Shown: positions 1 through 7,006, counted from the first letter of the stretch. The stretch is DNA of 14,899 nt from an uncultured Eubacteriales bacterium (GCA_900546295.1 URCK01000039.1:1-14899); one strand, 5' to 3'. Notes: generated by a model from the letters alone, not told the origin. Numbers and translations are program-made.

Positions 1-450
1 GGGCGCCATGTAGGAGAGGAACGCCTCCACGTCGGCCTTCTCGCAGTTTTCGCTGCACGCATAGAAGATAACGCCCTCGCCCACGGCGGCGGGCATATTC
101 GGCATGATGCGGATCACGGGATAGTCCCCGCCCGCCATCGCGCGGATGCTCTCAATGCTCAGCCCCGCCGCCATGCTGACGAGCACGGGCTGTTTCTCGC
201 GCGCTTTCAGCACGGGCGCGATCTTTTCCAGCATCCCCGCCATCATCTGCGGCTTGACGCCGAGGAAGAGGTGGTCTGCCTCCCCTGCTGCCGCCGCGTT
301 GTCGCACACGCGCGCGCCGATGGCCTCCGCCAGCGCCTGCGCCTTTTCCGGCGTGCGGTTGGCGAGCAGCAGCTCCGCCTGAGCGCTCTTCGCCGCCGCG
401 CTTGCAAGCGCGCCGCCCATGTTGCCCGTACCGATAAATCCGATCTTCAT
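1..450 (-). CDS. proC: Pyrroline-5-carboxylate reductase, C-terminus missing (window edge)
   Basis: Catalyses the last step of proline synthesis, NAD(P)H-dependent reduction of 1-pyrroline-5-carboxylate, in the cytoplasm. The 150 visible residues start MKIGFIGTGNMGGALA, a Rossmann dinucleotide fold with GxGxxG. They continue with the family's NRTPEKAQAL segment, LGVKPQMM and the conserved IRIMPNMPAAVGEG. Full-length ProC is about 265 residues, so the C-terminal dimerisation domain lies outside the window to the left. The ATG at 450 is preceded by AAGGAAG five bases upstream and begins at the expected N-terminus. The gene follows the NAD-kinase-like gene in the same direction but is separated from it by a strong hairpin, so it is probably a separate transcription unit. 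Family assignment is firm. Confidence 0.95.
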   Translation of the reverse strand, partial: MKIGFIGTGNMGGALASAAAKSAQAELLLANRTPEKAQALAEAIGARVCDNAAAAGEADHLFLGVKPQMMAGMLEKIAPVLKAREKQPVLVSMAAGLSIESIRAMAGGDYPVIRIMPNMPAAVGEGVIFYACSENCEKADVEAFLSYMAP

Positions 451-513
451 CGTATCTTCCTTCTTTCGCAGTTTCTCATCGGGCGCGGAGGGCCGCGCCG
501 GAATTTTTTCTCT

Positions 514-576
514 ATTGTAGTACAGTCCCCCGCCGCCGTCGAGGGAAAATTTCCGCCGCAGGGCATTTTTTGTCAA
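514..576 (-). promoter_or_regulatory. Possible proC promoter region
   Basis: On the minus strand TACAAT (519-514) makes a fair -10 box, but no good -35 lies 16-18 bases upstream of it. A TTGACA (576-571) lies further upstream, in the tail of the preceding terminator, with only an AT-rich AAATTT at a workable distance. One of these probably drives proC; the evidence is weak. Confidence 0.3.
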
Positions 577-585
577 AAACAACAG

Positions 586-620
586 AGAGCAGTGCAAAGC
601 ATACCGCTTTGCACTGCTCT
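586..620 (-). terminator. Strong terminator hairpin after the NAD-kinase-like gene
   Basis: Arms 586-600 and 606-620 pair perfectly over 15 bases (AGAGCAGTGCAAAGC against its complement), with a five-base loop. On the minus strand it follows the stop codon at 638 by about 18 bases, and the tail is CTGTTGTTTTTG, an imperfect T-tract. On the plus strand the tail is TTTTTCCC, so it may work in both directions. It closes the SDR-gcvP-like operon. Confidence 0.8.
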
Positions 621-637
621 TTTTCCCTTTCGGCGTC

Positions 638-1744
638 TTATTCCGTACCGATGCGGCACATCTGCTCCTCCTGATAGTCCACAATGACGCGGATATATCC
701 TGAGAGCATTTTGTCGACCTCGGCGTCGCCGGTATCCACCAGCAGCGCGCGGCCCCGCAGGTGGAAGAGCTTCTCCTTCGTGGCAAGAACGTGGAGATTT
801 TCCCTTCCGATGCGGCGCAGGACCTTTGCGCTGAGCTGCTGGTTGCCGCGCCCGAGCAGGTACCCCTGCCCGCCCGTGGGCGTGACGATCAGATGTGTCG
901 GCTTTTCGTCGAGACGCTTCAGAATATCGCTTTCGCTGAGGTCTGACTGAACAAGCTGTCTGTTGCAGATGAGATCCACGCCAATGAGCGTGTCGGGAAG
1001 TCCCAGCTCATCCATCAGCGTGCGCGTGGTGGAACCAGGGCCGATGAGATAGTAGGTGTCCGGCTTCAGCCGGTCGATCATCTCGTCTGCGATGGCGCAC
1101 TGCTGGGCGCGCTCGCTCGTTGGCGAGGGCGCTTTGCCGTGCTGCATGTAGTCGCGCTCGTCGGGCACGGTGAGGTAGCCGTAGAGGCTCGTGCTCACGC
1201 GCCCGTCGCGGTACGCCGCCTCGTCGATATCGACGACCTCGGCCTCGTAGGTATGGCGGCAGCGGCCCTCAAGATACTTGAGCGCCAGCTTGCCCGCCGC
1301 CTCGGGGCGGATGGCGTACACGGGCGAGTGGATCTTCACGCCCGCCGGGATGCCGACGGCCACGGCCTTCTCGCCAAGGGCGGCATAGATGTCGCGCGCG
1401 GTACCGTCTCCGCCGGCGAAGAGGATGAGGTCTGCGTCCTTCATCGCAAGGGCGGCGCGGCGGGTATCGTCCGCCGTCGTTTCCGCCCCCGTCTCATAGA
1501 CGCACTCAGCATGGGGGAAACCTAAGCTTTTGACGAGCGATCCGCCCATCTCCCCGCTTGCGCAGAGGACCGTCAGCTCCTCTTTCATCGGCAGGAGCTC
1601 GCACAGCGCGATCGCAGCGCGATCCCCGGAATGACGGACGGCGCCGAGGCGGGCGGCTTCCGCCGCCACGCCGTCGGTGCCCTTGAGTCCGACGCTGCCG
1701 CCCATCCCTGCAATGGGATTTACGATCAGCCCTAATTTTTTCAC
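638..1744 (-). CDS. ATP-NAD kinase / AcoX-family protein
   Basis: A 368-residue protein of the ATP-NAD-kinase-like family (COG3199), which includes AcoX of acetoin clusters. The N-terminus KKLGLIVNPIAGMGG and the following SVGLKGTDG are typical. GGDGTARD (about 111-118) is the kinase-fold nucleotide-binding motif, and GIPAGVKIHSPVYA (about 131-144) and TPTGGQGYLLGRGNQ near the C-terminus are family hallmarks. I choose the GTG at 1744, which overlaps the upstream TGA by three bases (GTGA). It lands exactly on the family N-terminus, whereas the ATG at 1783 would add 13 unrelated residues. No Shine-Dalgarno is visible, so translation is probably coupled to the GcvPB-like gene. NAD phosphorylation is the family inference; AcoX proteins have no settled activity, so a role specific to this operon is possible. 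Confidence 0.88.
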   Translation of the reverse strand: MKKLGLIVNPIAGMGGSVGLKGTDGVAAEAARLGAVRHSGDRAAIALCELLPMKEELTVLCASGEMGGSLVKSLGFPHAECVYETGAETTADDTRRAALAMKDADLILFAGGDGTARDIYAALGEKAVAVGIPAGVKIHSPVYAIRPEAAGKLALKYLEGRCRHTYEAEVVDIDEAAYRDGRVSTSLYGYLTVPDERDYMQHGKAPSPTSERAQQCAIADEMIDRLKPDTYYLIGPGSTTRTLMDELGLPDTLIGVDLICNRQLVQSDLSESDILKRLDEKPTHLIVTPTGGQGYLLGRGNQQLSAKVLRRIGRENLHVLATKEKLFHLRGRALLVDTGDAEVDKMLSGYIRVIVDYQEEQMCRIGTE

Positions 1745-3306
1745 TGGAACTTGCGCAGATAGCAGCGCCAGGTCACAGCCCACTGCTCGGGATCGTCCAT
1801 GTTGGACTCATCGAGCTGGTGGCAGACGCTCTGATACGGCGCGTTCTTGACCTTTTCGGGATCGTTGTAGGCCTCGTCGAAGACGTACTTGAGCGTTTCG
1901 ATGTACTCGTCGATGTCCTCCTTGGACGGGGTCTCGGTCGGCTCGAGGGTCATCGGCTCGGGCACATAGTACGGGTGATGGCTCTGCCAGTAGTGCATAC
2001 CGAAGTCCATCATGCGGCGCTGCACGTCCGCCGTGCCGACGCCGGTCTCCTTGGCGAGGGTCTCGAGCGTGTAGCGGCACTGCTCGATGCGCTGCTTGCC
2101 GGGGATGTAGGGCGCGTCGACGCAGTGAAGCTCCATGAGCTTCTTGAACATGTAGTTGTTGTTGAGGACGGCGGTCTTGGCGACCTGATAGAGGCCGTCC
2201 GGGCCCATGGCGCGGATCCAGGCATAGGCCTTGAGTATGACCGGCGCAACGCCGTTGAACTCGCGGATCTTGCCGATGGCGGCGGGGTTGTTCGTCGTCT
2301 CGTAGTCGTAGAAGTACTTCTTGCCGTCAAAGCCGATCAGCGGCGCGGGCAGGAACTTTTCAAGCTCCTTCGAGCAGCCGACGGCGCCGCAGGCGGGACC
2401 GCCGCAGCCGTGCGGGGTGGAGAAGGTCTTGTGCAGGTTGAAAAAGCACATATCAAAGCCGGCGTCGCGCGCGCGGGTCACGCCGAGAAGGCCGTTGGCG
2501 TTGGCCTGGTCGTAAGCGCAGAGGCCGCCCGCCTCGTGCACGAGCTTGGTGAACTTGAGGACGTTCTTGTTGTAAACGCCGGTATCCTCGGGGTTGGCGA
2601 CGAAGAAGGCGGCAGTGTGCTCGTTCACAGCGGCCTTGAAGGCCTCATAGTCGGGATAGCCGTTCTCATCCGGGTGCAGGTAGATGATCTTGAAGCCCTT
2701 GACGTGCGGGGCGGCCGCATCCGAGGGATGGGAGTAGATCGTGGTGATGATCTCGTTGCGCTCCTTCTCCTCGCCGCGGGACTTATAGTAGGCGTACACG
2801 AGGGACGCCATACCCAGAATGCCCTGGGAGCCGCCGCTGGGCTGGAAGGAGAAGCGATCCATGCCGGAGATCTCGCGCATGTAGAGATCGGTGTTGTACA
2901 TGATCTCCATGATGCCCTGACAGGTGCTCTCGTCCTGCAGGGGGTGCATCTCGCGCATCTCGGGCAGGTTTGCAAGCTGCTCGTTGACCTTGGGGCTGTA
3001 CTTGACGGTGCAGGTGCCCTGGCCGATCTCGATGTTCACGTCGGCGCCGAGCGTCTCCTGCGCGAGACGCGCATAGTGGCGCAGCACGCGCGGCTGGGAG
3101 ATCTCCGGCAGGGCCGGGGCCTCCTTGCGCTTGAGGAACTCGGGCAGGGCGTTCACGCCCTCCACGCTGGAGGCGACCTGCGCGTCGGCCTTGTTGACCA
3201 GAATGCCGCGCTCGCCGGGGCGGCTCAGCTCGAAAATAACCGGCTCGTCCCACTTTGCCTGATGGAATCCGGTGCGAACCTTGGAACTTCTATCGATTTT
3301 CTTCAT
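1741..3306 (-). CDS. Divergent glycine dehydrogenase subunit 2 (GcvPB-like) PLP enzyme
   Basis: A 521-residue fold-type I PLP protein related to the P2 subunit of glycine decarboxylase, somewhat longer than usual GcvPB (about 480-500). Kept features are TCTVKYSPKVNE (about 98-109), D266 in AYDQANANG, and the Schiff-base K293 in NLHKTFSTPHG. The C-terminal EPMTLEPTETPSKEDIDEYI matches the family. Departures are marked. The usual HGGGGPG loop reads HGCGGPACGAVGC, placing cysteines at 301, 306 and 311. The usual SAHGTNPAS reads YSHPSDAAA, and LQPAAGAHGE reads FQPSGGSQG. It lies 19 bases after the GcvPA-like gene with AAAGGAG before its ATG, so the two should form a heteromer. Family membership is sure; glycine as substrate is doubtful. 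Confidence 0.9.
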   Translation of the reverse strand: MKKIDRSSKVRTGFHQAKWDEPVIFELSRPGERGILVNKADAQVASSVEGVNALPEFLKRKEAPALPEISQPRVLRHYARLAQETLGADVNIEIGQGTCTVKYSPKVNEQLANLPEMREMHPLQDESTCQGIMEIMYNTDLYMREISGMDRFSFQPSGGSQGILGMASLVYAYYKSRGEEKERNEIITTIYSHPSDAAAPHVKGFKIIYLHPDENGYPDYEAFKAAVNEHTAAFFVANPEDTGVYNKNVLKFTKLVHEAGGLCAYDQANANGLLGVTRARDAGFDMCFFNLHKTFSTPHGCGGPACGAVGCSKELEKFLPAPLIGFDGKKYFYDYETTNNPAAIGKIREFNGVAPVILKAYAWIRAMGPDGLYQVAKTAVLNNNYMFKKLMELHCVDAPYIPGKQRIEQCRYTLETLAKETGVGTADVQRRMMDFGMHYWQSHHPYYVPEPMTLEPTETPSKEDIDEYIETLKYVFDEAYNDPEKVKNAPYQSVCHQLDESNMDDPEQWAVTWRCYLRKFQ

Positions 3307-3325
3307 TTTTCTTCGTCTCCTTTCA

Positions 3326-4720
3326 TCACAGGATCTCGCTCAGCGCGGAAACGAGCGTGTCGATATCCTCCTTGGTATGGACCTCCGTCACGCAGTACAT
3401 GGCGCACTGGCCGAGCGCGGGGAAGTCACGGGAGAGATCCTTGCCGCCGAAGATGTGCTTTTCAAGCAGCGCCTTGTTGATCTCCTCGACTGTCTTGCCG
3501 GTCTTGTTGAAGTCCAGAACGAACTCCTTGAAGAACGGAGCGGAGAAACGCAGGGAGACGTTGGGCAGCGCCGCGAGCTTCTGCGCGGCGTACTGGGCGT
3601 TCTGCATAATGGTCTCGCCGACCTCTTCCATGCCCTTGGGGCCCATGGTGGCAAGATACACGCCCGCGGTGATGCCCCAGAGGGCGGTCTGCGTGCCGAC
3701 GTATTCCTTGGCCTTGTCGCGCAGGTGGCCGAAGGACGTGCGGTCATACGCAACGTCGGCGAAGGCATATTCGCCCTCGGTGTTGGTGCGGCAGATACCG
3801 AAGAGACGGGAGGGGAATTCGAGAACGTAGGTCGGGTCGTCCATCGTGGCCATGAAGCCGGACTGGCCGCCGCCGTAGTTCATGTGGATGCCGAGCGGCT
3901 GGAGGTCTCCGCAGACGATGTCCGCGCCGTAGCTGTGCGGGACGGCGACAACGCCGAGGGAGATGGGGTCCACGCCGACAACGCACTGCGCGAGCGCATC
4001 GTGCGCGGCGTCCGCGATCTCGCGGGCGCTGACTTCAAGGCCGCCGAAGTAGTTCGGGTTCTCGAAGTAGACAACGCCGATGGAGTCGTTGAGCTTAGCT
4101 TTCAGATCGGCAACATCGATGCAGCCGGTCTTCTCGTCGCACTTGACTTCCTCGATCGTGAGGTCGGGCGTGCAGTAGTTTTTCACGACGGCGAGCTTTT
4201 CGCGGTCCATGGAGGCGGGCACGAGCACGCCGGAGCGCTTAGCAACGCGGCAGCCCATGCGGATGGCGGTGGCGGCAGCCTGCGCGTAGTCCATCGTCGG
4301 CACGTTGACCACTTCCATATCGAGAAGCTCGGCCATCAGGCTCTCATACTCGAAGAGGGACTGGAAACGGCCGAAGTCGTTGTAGCTCTCGCCGCCGTAA
4401 GCGGTGAGGAACTCGCCCTTGCCATTGATCTCGTCGCAGATGGCGGGAACATAGTGCTGGTAGCAGCCCGCGCCGAGGAAGTTGAGGTTGTCCGCGCAGG
4501 AGCTGTTCTTCTTGAGGAGCTTCTCCACGTGGCGGCGCAGCTCGTACTCCGAGCCGAAGGCCTCGGGCAGGTTCATATTTTCCTTCAGGATGATCTCATC
4601 GGGCACTTCCTCGTGCAGCTGCTCAAGAGAGGTAAGACCGATCTCACGCAGCATCTCCTGCTCCACTTCGGGAACGGAGTTGGGGATGTAAGGATGGCTC
4701 TTGAAGCCTTTTACACTCAT
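3326..4720 (-). CDS. Divergent glycine dehydrogenase subunit 1 (GcvPA-like)
   Basis: A 464-residue homologue of the P1 subunit of two-subunit glycine decarboxylase, of normal family length. Recognisable blocks are YIPNSVPEVEQEMLREIG at the N-terminus, FLGAGCYQHYVPAI (81-94), FEYESLMAELLDMEV (about 123-137), VDPISLG (250-256), GDLQPLG (271-277) and GGGQSGF (283-289). The near-invariant canonical motif TPYQPEISQG after the EFYTAY block is replaced by GGESYNDFGRFQ (about 109-120), and the SNICTNQAL block reads EYVGTQTAL. The ATG at 4720 has AGAAAGGA eight bases upstream. The gene sits 45 bases after the SDR gene and 19 before GcvPB-like. No GcvH, GcvT or lipoamide dehydrogenase gene is nearby, so the substrate and electron or lipoyl partner are open. 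Confidence 0.88.
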   Translation of the reverse strand: MSVKGFKSHPYIPNSVPEVEQEMLREIGLTSLEQLHEEVPDEIILKENMNLPEAFGSEYELRRHVEKLLKKNSSCADNLNFLGAGCYQHYVPAICDEINGKGEFLTAYGGESYNDFGRFQSLFEYESLMAELLDMEVVNVPTMDYAQAAATAIRMGCRVAKRSGVLVPASMDREKLAVVKNYCTPDLTIEEVKCDEKTGCIDVADLKAKLNDSIGVVYFENPNYFGGLEVSAREIADAAHDALAQCVVGVDPISLGVVAVPHSYGADIVCGDLQPLGIHMNYGGGQSGFMATMDDPTYVLEFPSRLFGICRTNTEGEYAFADVAYDRTSFGHLRDKAKEYVGTQTALWGITAGVYLATMGPKGMEEVGETIMQNAQYAAQKLAALPNVSLRFSAPFFKEFVLDFNKTGKTVEEINKALLEKHIFGGKDLSRDFPALGQCAMYCVTEVHTKEDIDTLVSALSEIL

Positions 4721-4765
4721 TACATTCGTCCTTTCTGTTTCTATTCAAAAGTCGGGTATCGAAGC

Positions 4766-5560
4766 TTAGGCGATGCCGCCGCCGTCCACGACGAGCGCAG
4801 CGCCGGTGACCCAGGAGGCAAGGTCGGAGCAGAGGAACAAAACGCCCTTGGCGATATCCTCGGGCTGGCCGATGCGGGCGAGCGGACGGCCGCTGCCGCA
4901 GGACTTGAGGAACTCTTCGATGTCGGCGTCGCTCTTGATCTCGCCGGTCTGACGGCCCTCGCTGATCATCATCGCGGTAACGGTGTCGCCGGGATTGATG
5001 GAGTTGACGCGGATGTTGTCCTTGCCGTGGTCGATGGCCATGGCGCGCGTCACGTTGACGATGCCGCCCTTGACGGCGCAGTAGGCCGCCGCCTGGTCGC
5101 CGCCCTTGAGACCCCAGCCGGAGCCGGTGTTGACGATGGAGCCGCCGCCGACCTTGCGCATCTCGGGGATGACGTGCTTGCTCATGAGGAAGAGGCCCTT
5201 GAGACCCACGTCAAGAACGAAGTCCCATTCCTTCTCTTCGAGCTGGTCGATGGTCTTGCGGACGGTGACGCCCGCGTTGTTGTGCAGGATGTCGATGCGG
5301 CCGAACTTTGCGACGATGGCATTGACGGTATCGATCACGCTCTGCTCGTTGGTGACGTCGCACTGGAAGAAGGCGGCGTCGCGGCCGGCGTCGCGCAGCT
5401 CCTGCGCGGCAGCCTCAGATTTGGGACTCACGTCGACGATGGCAACGCTCGCGCCGTAGGCGGAGAGCATCTGCGCAACGCCGAGGCCAATGCCGGAACC
5501 GGCGCCTGTGATAACTGCAACCTTACCGGTAAGGTTCAGCGGATCTCCCTTTTGAATCAT
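4766..5560 (-). CDS. Short-chain dehydrogenase/reductase, NAD-type
   Basis: A 264-residue classical SDR, first gene of the operon with the GcvPA/PB-like pair. It shows the cofactor motif TGAGSGIG (18-25), an aspartate (D43) at the end of the second strand that favours NAD(H) over NADP(H), NNAG (94-97), and catalytic S147, Y160 and K164 (YCAVK). The C-terminal VTGAALVVDGGG is typical. The ATG at 5560 is preceded by AAAGGAG at good spacing. Similar enzymes act on sugar acids, acetoin/2,3-butanediol or hydroxy acids, and the sequence alone does not tell the substrate. Its place ahead of the P-protein-like genes, under a sigma-54 promoter, suggests it makes the substrate or removes the product of that enzyme; this is inference. 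Confidence 0.92.
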   Translation of the reverse strand: MIQKGDPLNLTGKVAVITGAGSGIGLGVAQMLSAYGASVAIVDVSPKSEAAAQELRDAGRDAAFFQCDVTNEQSVIDTVNAIVAKFGRIDILHNNAGVTVRKTIDQLEEKEWDFVLDVGLKGLFLMSKHVIPEMRKVGGGSIVNTGSGWGLKGGDQAAAYCAVKGGIVNVTRAMAIDHGKDNIRVNSINPGDTVTAMMISEGRQTGEIKSDADIEEFLKSCGSGRPLARIGQPEDIAKGVLFLCSDLASWVTGAALVVDGGGIA

Positions 5561-5638
5561 AATATTGATCTCCTTTCAAATAATGGCCGCTCCCGAGAGA
5601 GCACCTTGTTTCCTTTTTCATACGGGTACCCTTTTATA

Positions 5639-5654
5639 AGCAAAGACCGTTCCA
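5639..5654 (-). promoter_or_regulatory. Sigma-54 (-24/-12) promoter of the SDR-gcvP-like operon
   Basis: The minus strand reads TGGAACGGTCTTTGCT, matching 15 of 16 positions of the sigma-54 consensus TGGCACGrnnnTTGCw. GG at 5653-5652 and GC at 5641-5640 are in exact register. Predicted start is near 5628, leaving a leader of about 68 bases before the SDR ATG. No comparably good sigma-A promoter is seen here, although TATAAA (5638-5633) overlaps the downstream edge. Confidence 0.85.
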
Positions 5655-5757
5655 CTTTTTCCCGTTGCCGCAAAAAAACAGATTTTTAGTTGCTTATGCT
5701 AAAATTCCCCCGCTCTGACGCGCCCTGCAAGGCCCGGTTCCGTCATTTTGTTGCTGC

Positions 5758-5832
5758 TTTGCCAGTTGACACAGTTTGTCAGGTTTTGCCATTGTGTCAG
5801 TTCTTGTCATCCGTGCCACGCGCGTTTGTCAT
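5758..5832 (-). promoter_or_regulatory. Tandem enhancer-like repeats upstream of the sigma-54 promoter
   Basis: Two imperfect direct copies, 5758-5783 and 5785-5810, share TTTGCCA, TTG, CAGTT and TGTCA in order and are offset by 27 bases. The first also contains the inverted pair TGACA-CAGTT-TGTCA (5767-5781). A further TGTCA sits at 5827-5831. Placed about 130-200 bases upstream of the predicted start, this is where sigma-54 activators usually bind. The activator gene is not in the window. Confidence 0.6.
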
Positions 5833-5857
5833 GCGTGGCGCATGGATCTGCCCATGC

Positions 5858-5891
5858 AGGAAGAGCGCCTCCCGCGGGAGGCGCTCTTCCT
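5858..5891 (-). terminator. 34-base perfect palindrome after the lipid kinase gene
   Basis: AGGAAGAGCGCCTCCC is followed directly by its reverse complement, centred on the 5874/5875 junction, giving a 15-base stem with a CGCG loop. It lies about 50 bases beyond the kinase stop codon on the minus strand. Neither side has a clear T-run, so it is either a non-classical terminator or an mRNA 3'-end stabiliser. Confidence 0.5.
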
Positions 5892-5941
5892 TACTCATCG
5901 TCTTTTCCGTTTCATCTATATGGTATCATCGCCCGCGGCGA

Positions 5942-6835
5942 TCAGATCATCATCGTAAGGCCGTTTTCCTCAATGCCGATCTCCACAAACGGCGCGCCGG
6001 GGTCGTACTCGCCGTCGAGCGTCCAGGGGATATCCTCAGCCGTCTCCGCCGTCACATGCTTGACGTGGCGGAAGATCAGGCCCTCGGAATTGTAGTAATC
6101 CTTGTTCACCAGCGCCAGAATGAGCGCCTGCATCGCCGCGCTCGTGCGCGGCACGGGCACGAGCAGCAGCTCGAAGAGCCCGTCGTTGAAGAGCACCTCC
6201 TCGTCCGAGAGCTTCATCAGCCCCGCGATGGACGTGGAGTTGCTGATCGCGCCGAAGAGATACTCCCCGTCGAACACCTCGCCGTCGGCGGTGATCTTCA
6301 TGCGGTAGGGGCAGAGCGTGTCAAGGTTCTTCACCCCGTCGAGCATGTAGGCAAAATGTCCGAAGACGTTCTTGATGTCCTGCGGCACGGTATAGGTCGT
6401 CTTCGTGAACGCGCCGAAGGAGGCGACGTAGACAAAGTTCCGCTCGCCGAAGCGCCCCACGTCGAGCTTTCGCGGCTCAAGGCGCATCGCGGAGAGCGCG
6501 GCCTCGGCGGGATTCGAGGAAATGTTCAGGCTCGCGGCAAAGTCGTTCGTGCTGCCGCCGGGCAGATAGCTCACCGCCGGGCGCTTTTCCTTCGGGATGC
6601 GCATCACGCCGTTCACCGTTTCGTTGAGCGTTCCGTCGCCGCCGTGGCAGACGACAAGGTCAAACTCCTCGCCAAGATCCTCGGCAAGCTCCGTCGCCTC
6701 GCCGGGGTGCGACGTCACGCGCACGGAGACGAGATAGCCCGCCTCGGAGTAGATCGACACAGCGTCGAACAGAGGCTCGCGCGACTTTCTTTTCCCCGCG
6801 CGGGGATTGACGATAAAGAGCAGTTTTTTGTCCAT
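5942..6835 (-). CDS. Diacylglycerol kinase family lipid kinase (DgkB/YegS-like)
   Basis: A 297-residue cytoplasmic or membrane-associated kinase that phosphorylates diacylglycerol or a related lipid with ATP, so diacylglycerol can be recycled into phospholipid synthesis. The N-terminal KKLLFIVNPRAGK, nucleotide motif GGDGTLNE (65-72), PGGSTNDFA (92-100) and C-terminal WTLDGEYDPG (about 271-280) are the family's ordered hallmarks, and the length is normal. The ATG at 6835 has AGGAGG at good spacing. The gene is divergent from the AI-2E-family gene and has its own sigma-A promoter. The exact lipid substrate (DgkB-type diacylglycerol against YegS-type phosphatidylglycerol) cannot be read from the sequence. 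Confidence 0.92.
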   Translation of the reverse strand: MDKKLLFIVNPRAGKRKSREPLFDAVSIYSEAGYLVSVRVTSHPGEATELAEDLGEEFDLVVCHGGDGTLNETVNGVMRIPKEKRPAVSYLPGGSTNDFAASLNISSNPAEAALSAMRLEPRKLDVGRFGERNFVYVASFGAFTKTTYTVPQDIKNVFGHFAYMLDGVKNLDTLCPYRMKITADGEVFDGEYLFGAISNSTSIAGLMKLSDEEVLFNDGLFELLLVPVPRTSAAMQALILALVNKDYYNSEGLIFRHVKHVTAETAEDIPWTLDGEYDPGAPFVEIGIEENGLTMMI

Positions 6836-6945
6836 AGGGTCCTCCTCTTTCCTTGCCCTTCACAGCACGCGGCCAAAGCGCGAAAAATACCGCTCCGGCC
6901 GCCTTCTCCGCTGCTTAAAATAAATGTTAACAGGCGGTGAAGAAT

Positions 6946-6974
6946 ATCATAACACAGGAAATGAGCGGTTGCAA
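6946..6974 (-). promoter_or_regulatory. Sigma-A promoter of the lipid kinase gene
   Basis: The minus strand has TTGCAA (6974-6969), a 17-base spacer and TATGAT (6951-6946). The predicted start near 6939 gives a leader of about 100 bases before the kinase ATG. Confidence 0.7.
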
Positions 6975-6980
6975 TTCCCG

Positions 6981-7006
6981 GCAAAAAATAGTAAGCTACT
7001 TTTTGC
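6981..7006. repeat. Imperfect palindrome upstream of the AI-2E-family gene
   Basis: GCAAAAAATAGTA (6981-6993) faces AGCTACTTTTTGC (6994-7006). The arms match in 10 of 13 positions. It lies between the divergent genes, about 40 bases before the AI-2E-family ATG, and could be an operator or a leader hairpin. No convincing plus-strand promoter was found beside it. Confidence 0.4.

Larger units (their letters stand above)
5561..5941. other. Intergenic regulatory region between lipid kinase and SDR genes
   Basis: This 381-base gap has no credible gene. From right to left it holds the long palindrome at 5858-5891, the TGTCA repeats (5758-5832), an AT-rich spacer with A and T runs (about 5670-5705) that could bend, the sigma-54 promoter (5639-5654), and the SDR leader with its ribosome site. 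Confidence 0.7.

Noticed and set aside
1745..1783. Upstream ATG start for the NAD-kinase-like gene
   Set aside because: It would add 13 residues unlike the family and overlap the GcvPB-like gene more deeply; the GTG at 1744 fits the family N-terminus.
1819..3480. Long plus-strand open frame of 553 codons
   Set aside because: It is antisense to the GcvPB-like gene, its protein is a low-complexity Val/Leu/Gly/Ala/Glu-rich product with no domain, and it is explained by high GC in codon position three of the real gene.
5561..5638. Riboswitch or leader peptide before the SDR gene
   Set aside because: The leader is short, has no known riboswitch core, and the only upstream ATG has no ribosome site.
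3272..5689. Plus-strand open frame of 805 codons
   Set aside because: It runs antisense across two real genes and their gap, has no ribosome site, and is a compositional shadow.
5690..6940. Plus-strand open frame of 416 codons
   Set aside because: It is antisense to the lipid kinase gene, which has all family motifs, and also covers the sigma-54 control region.
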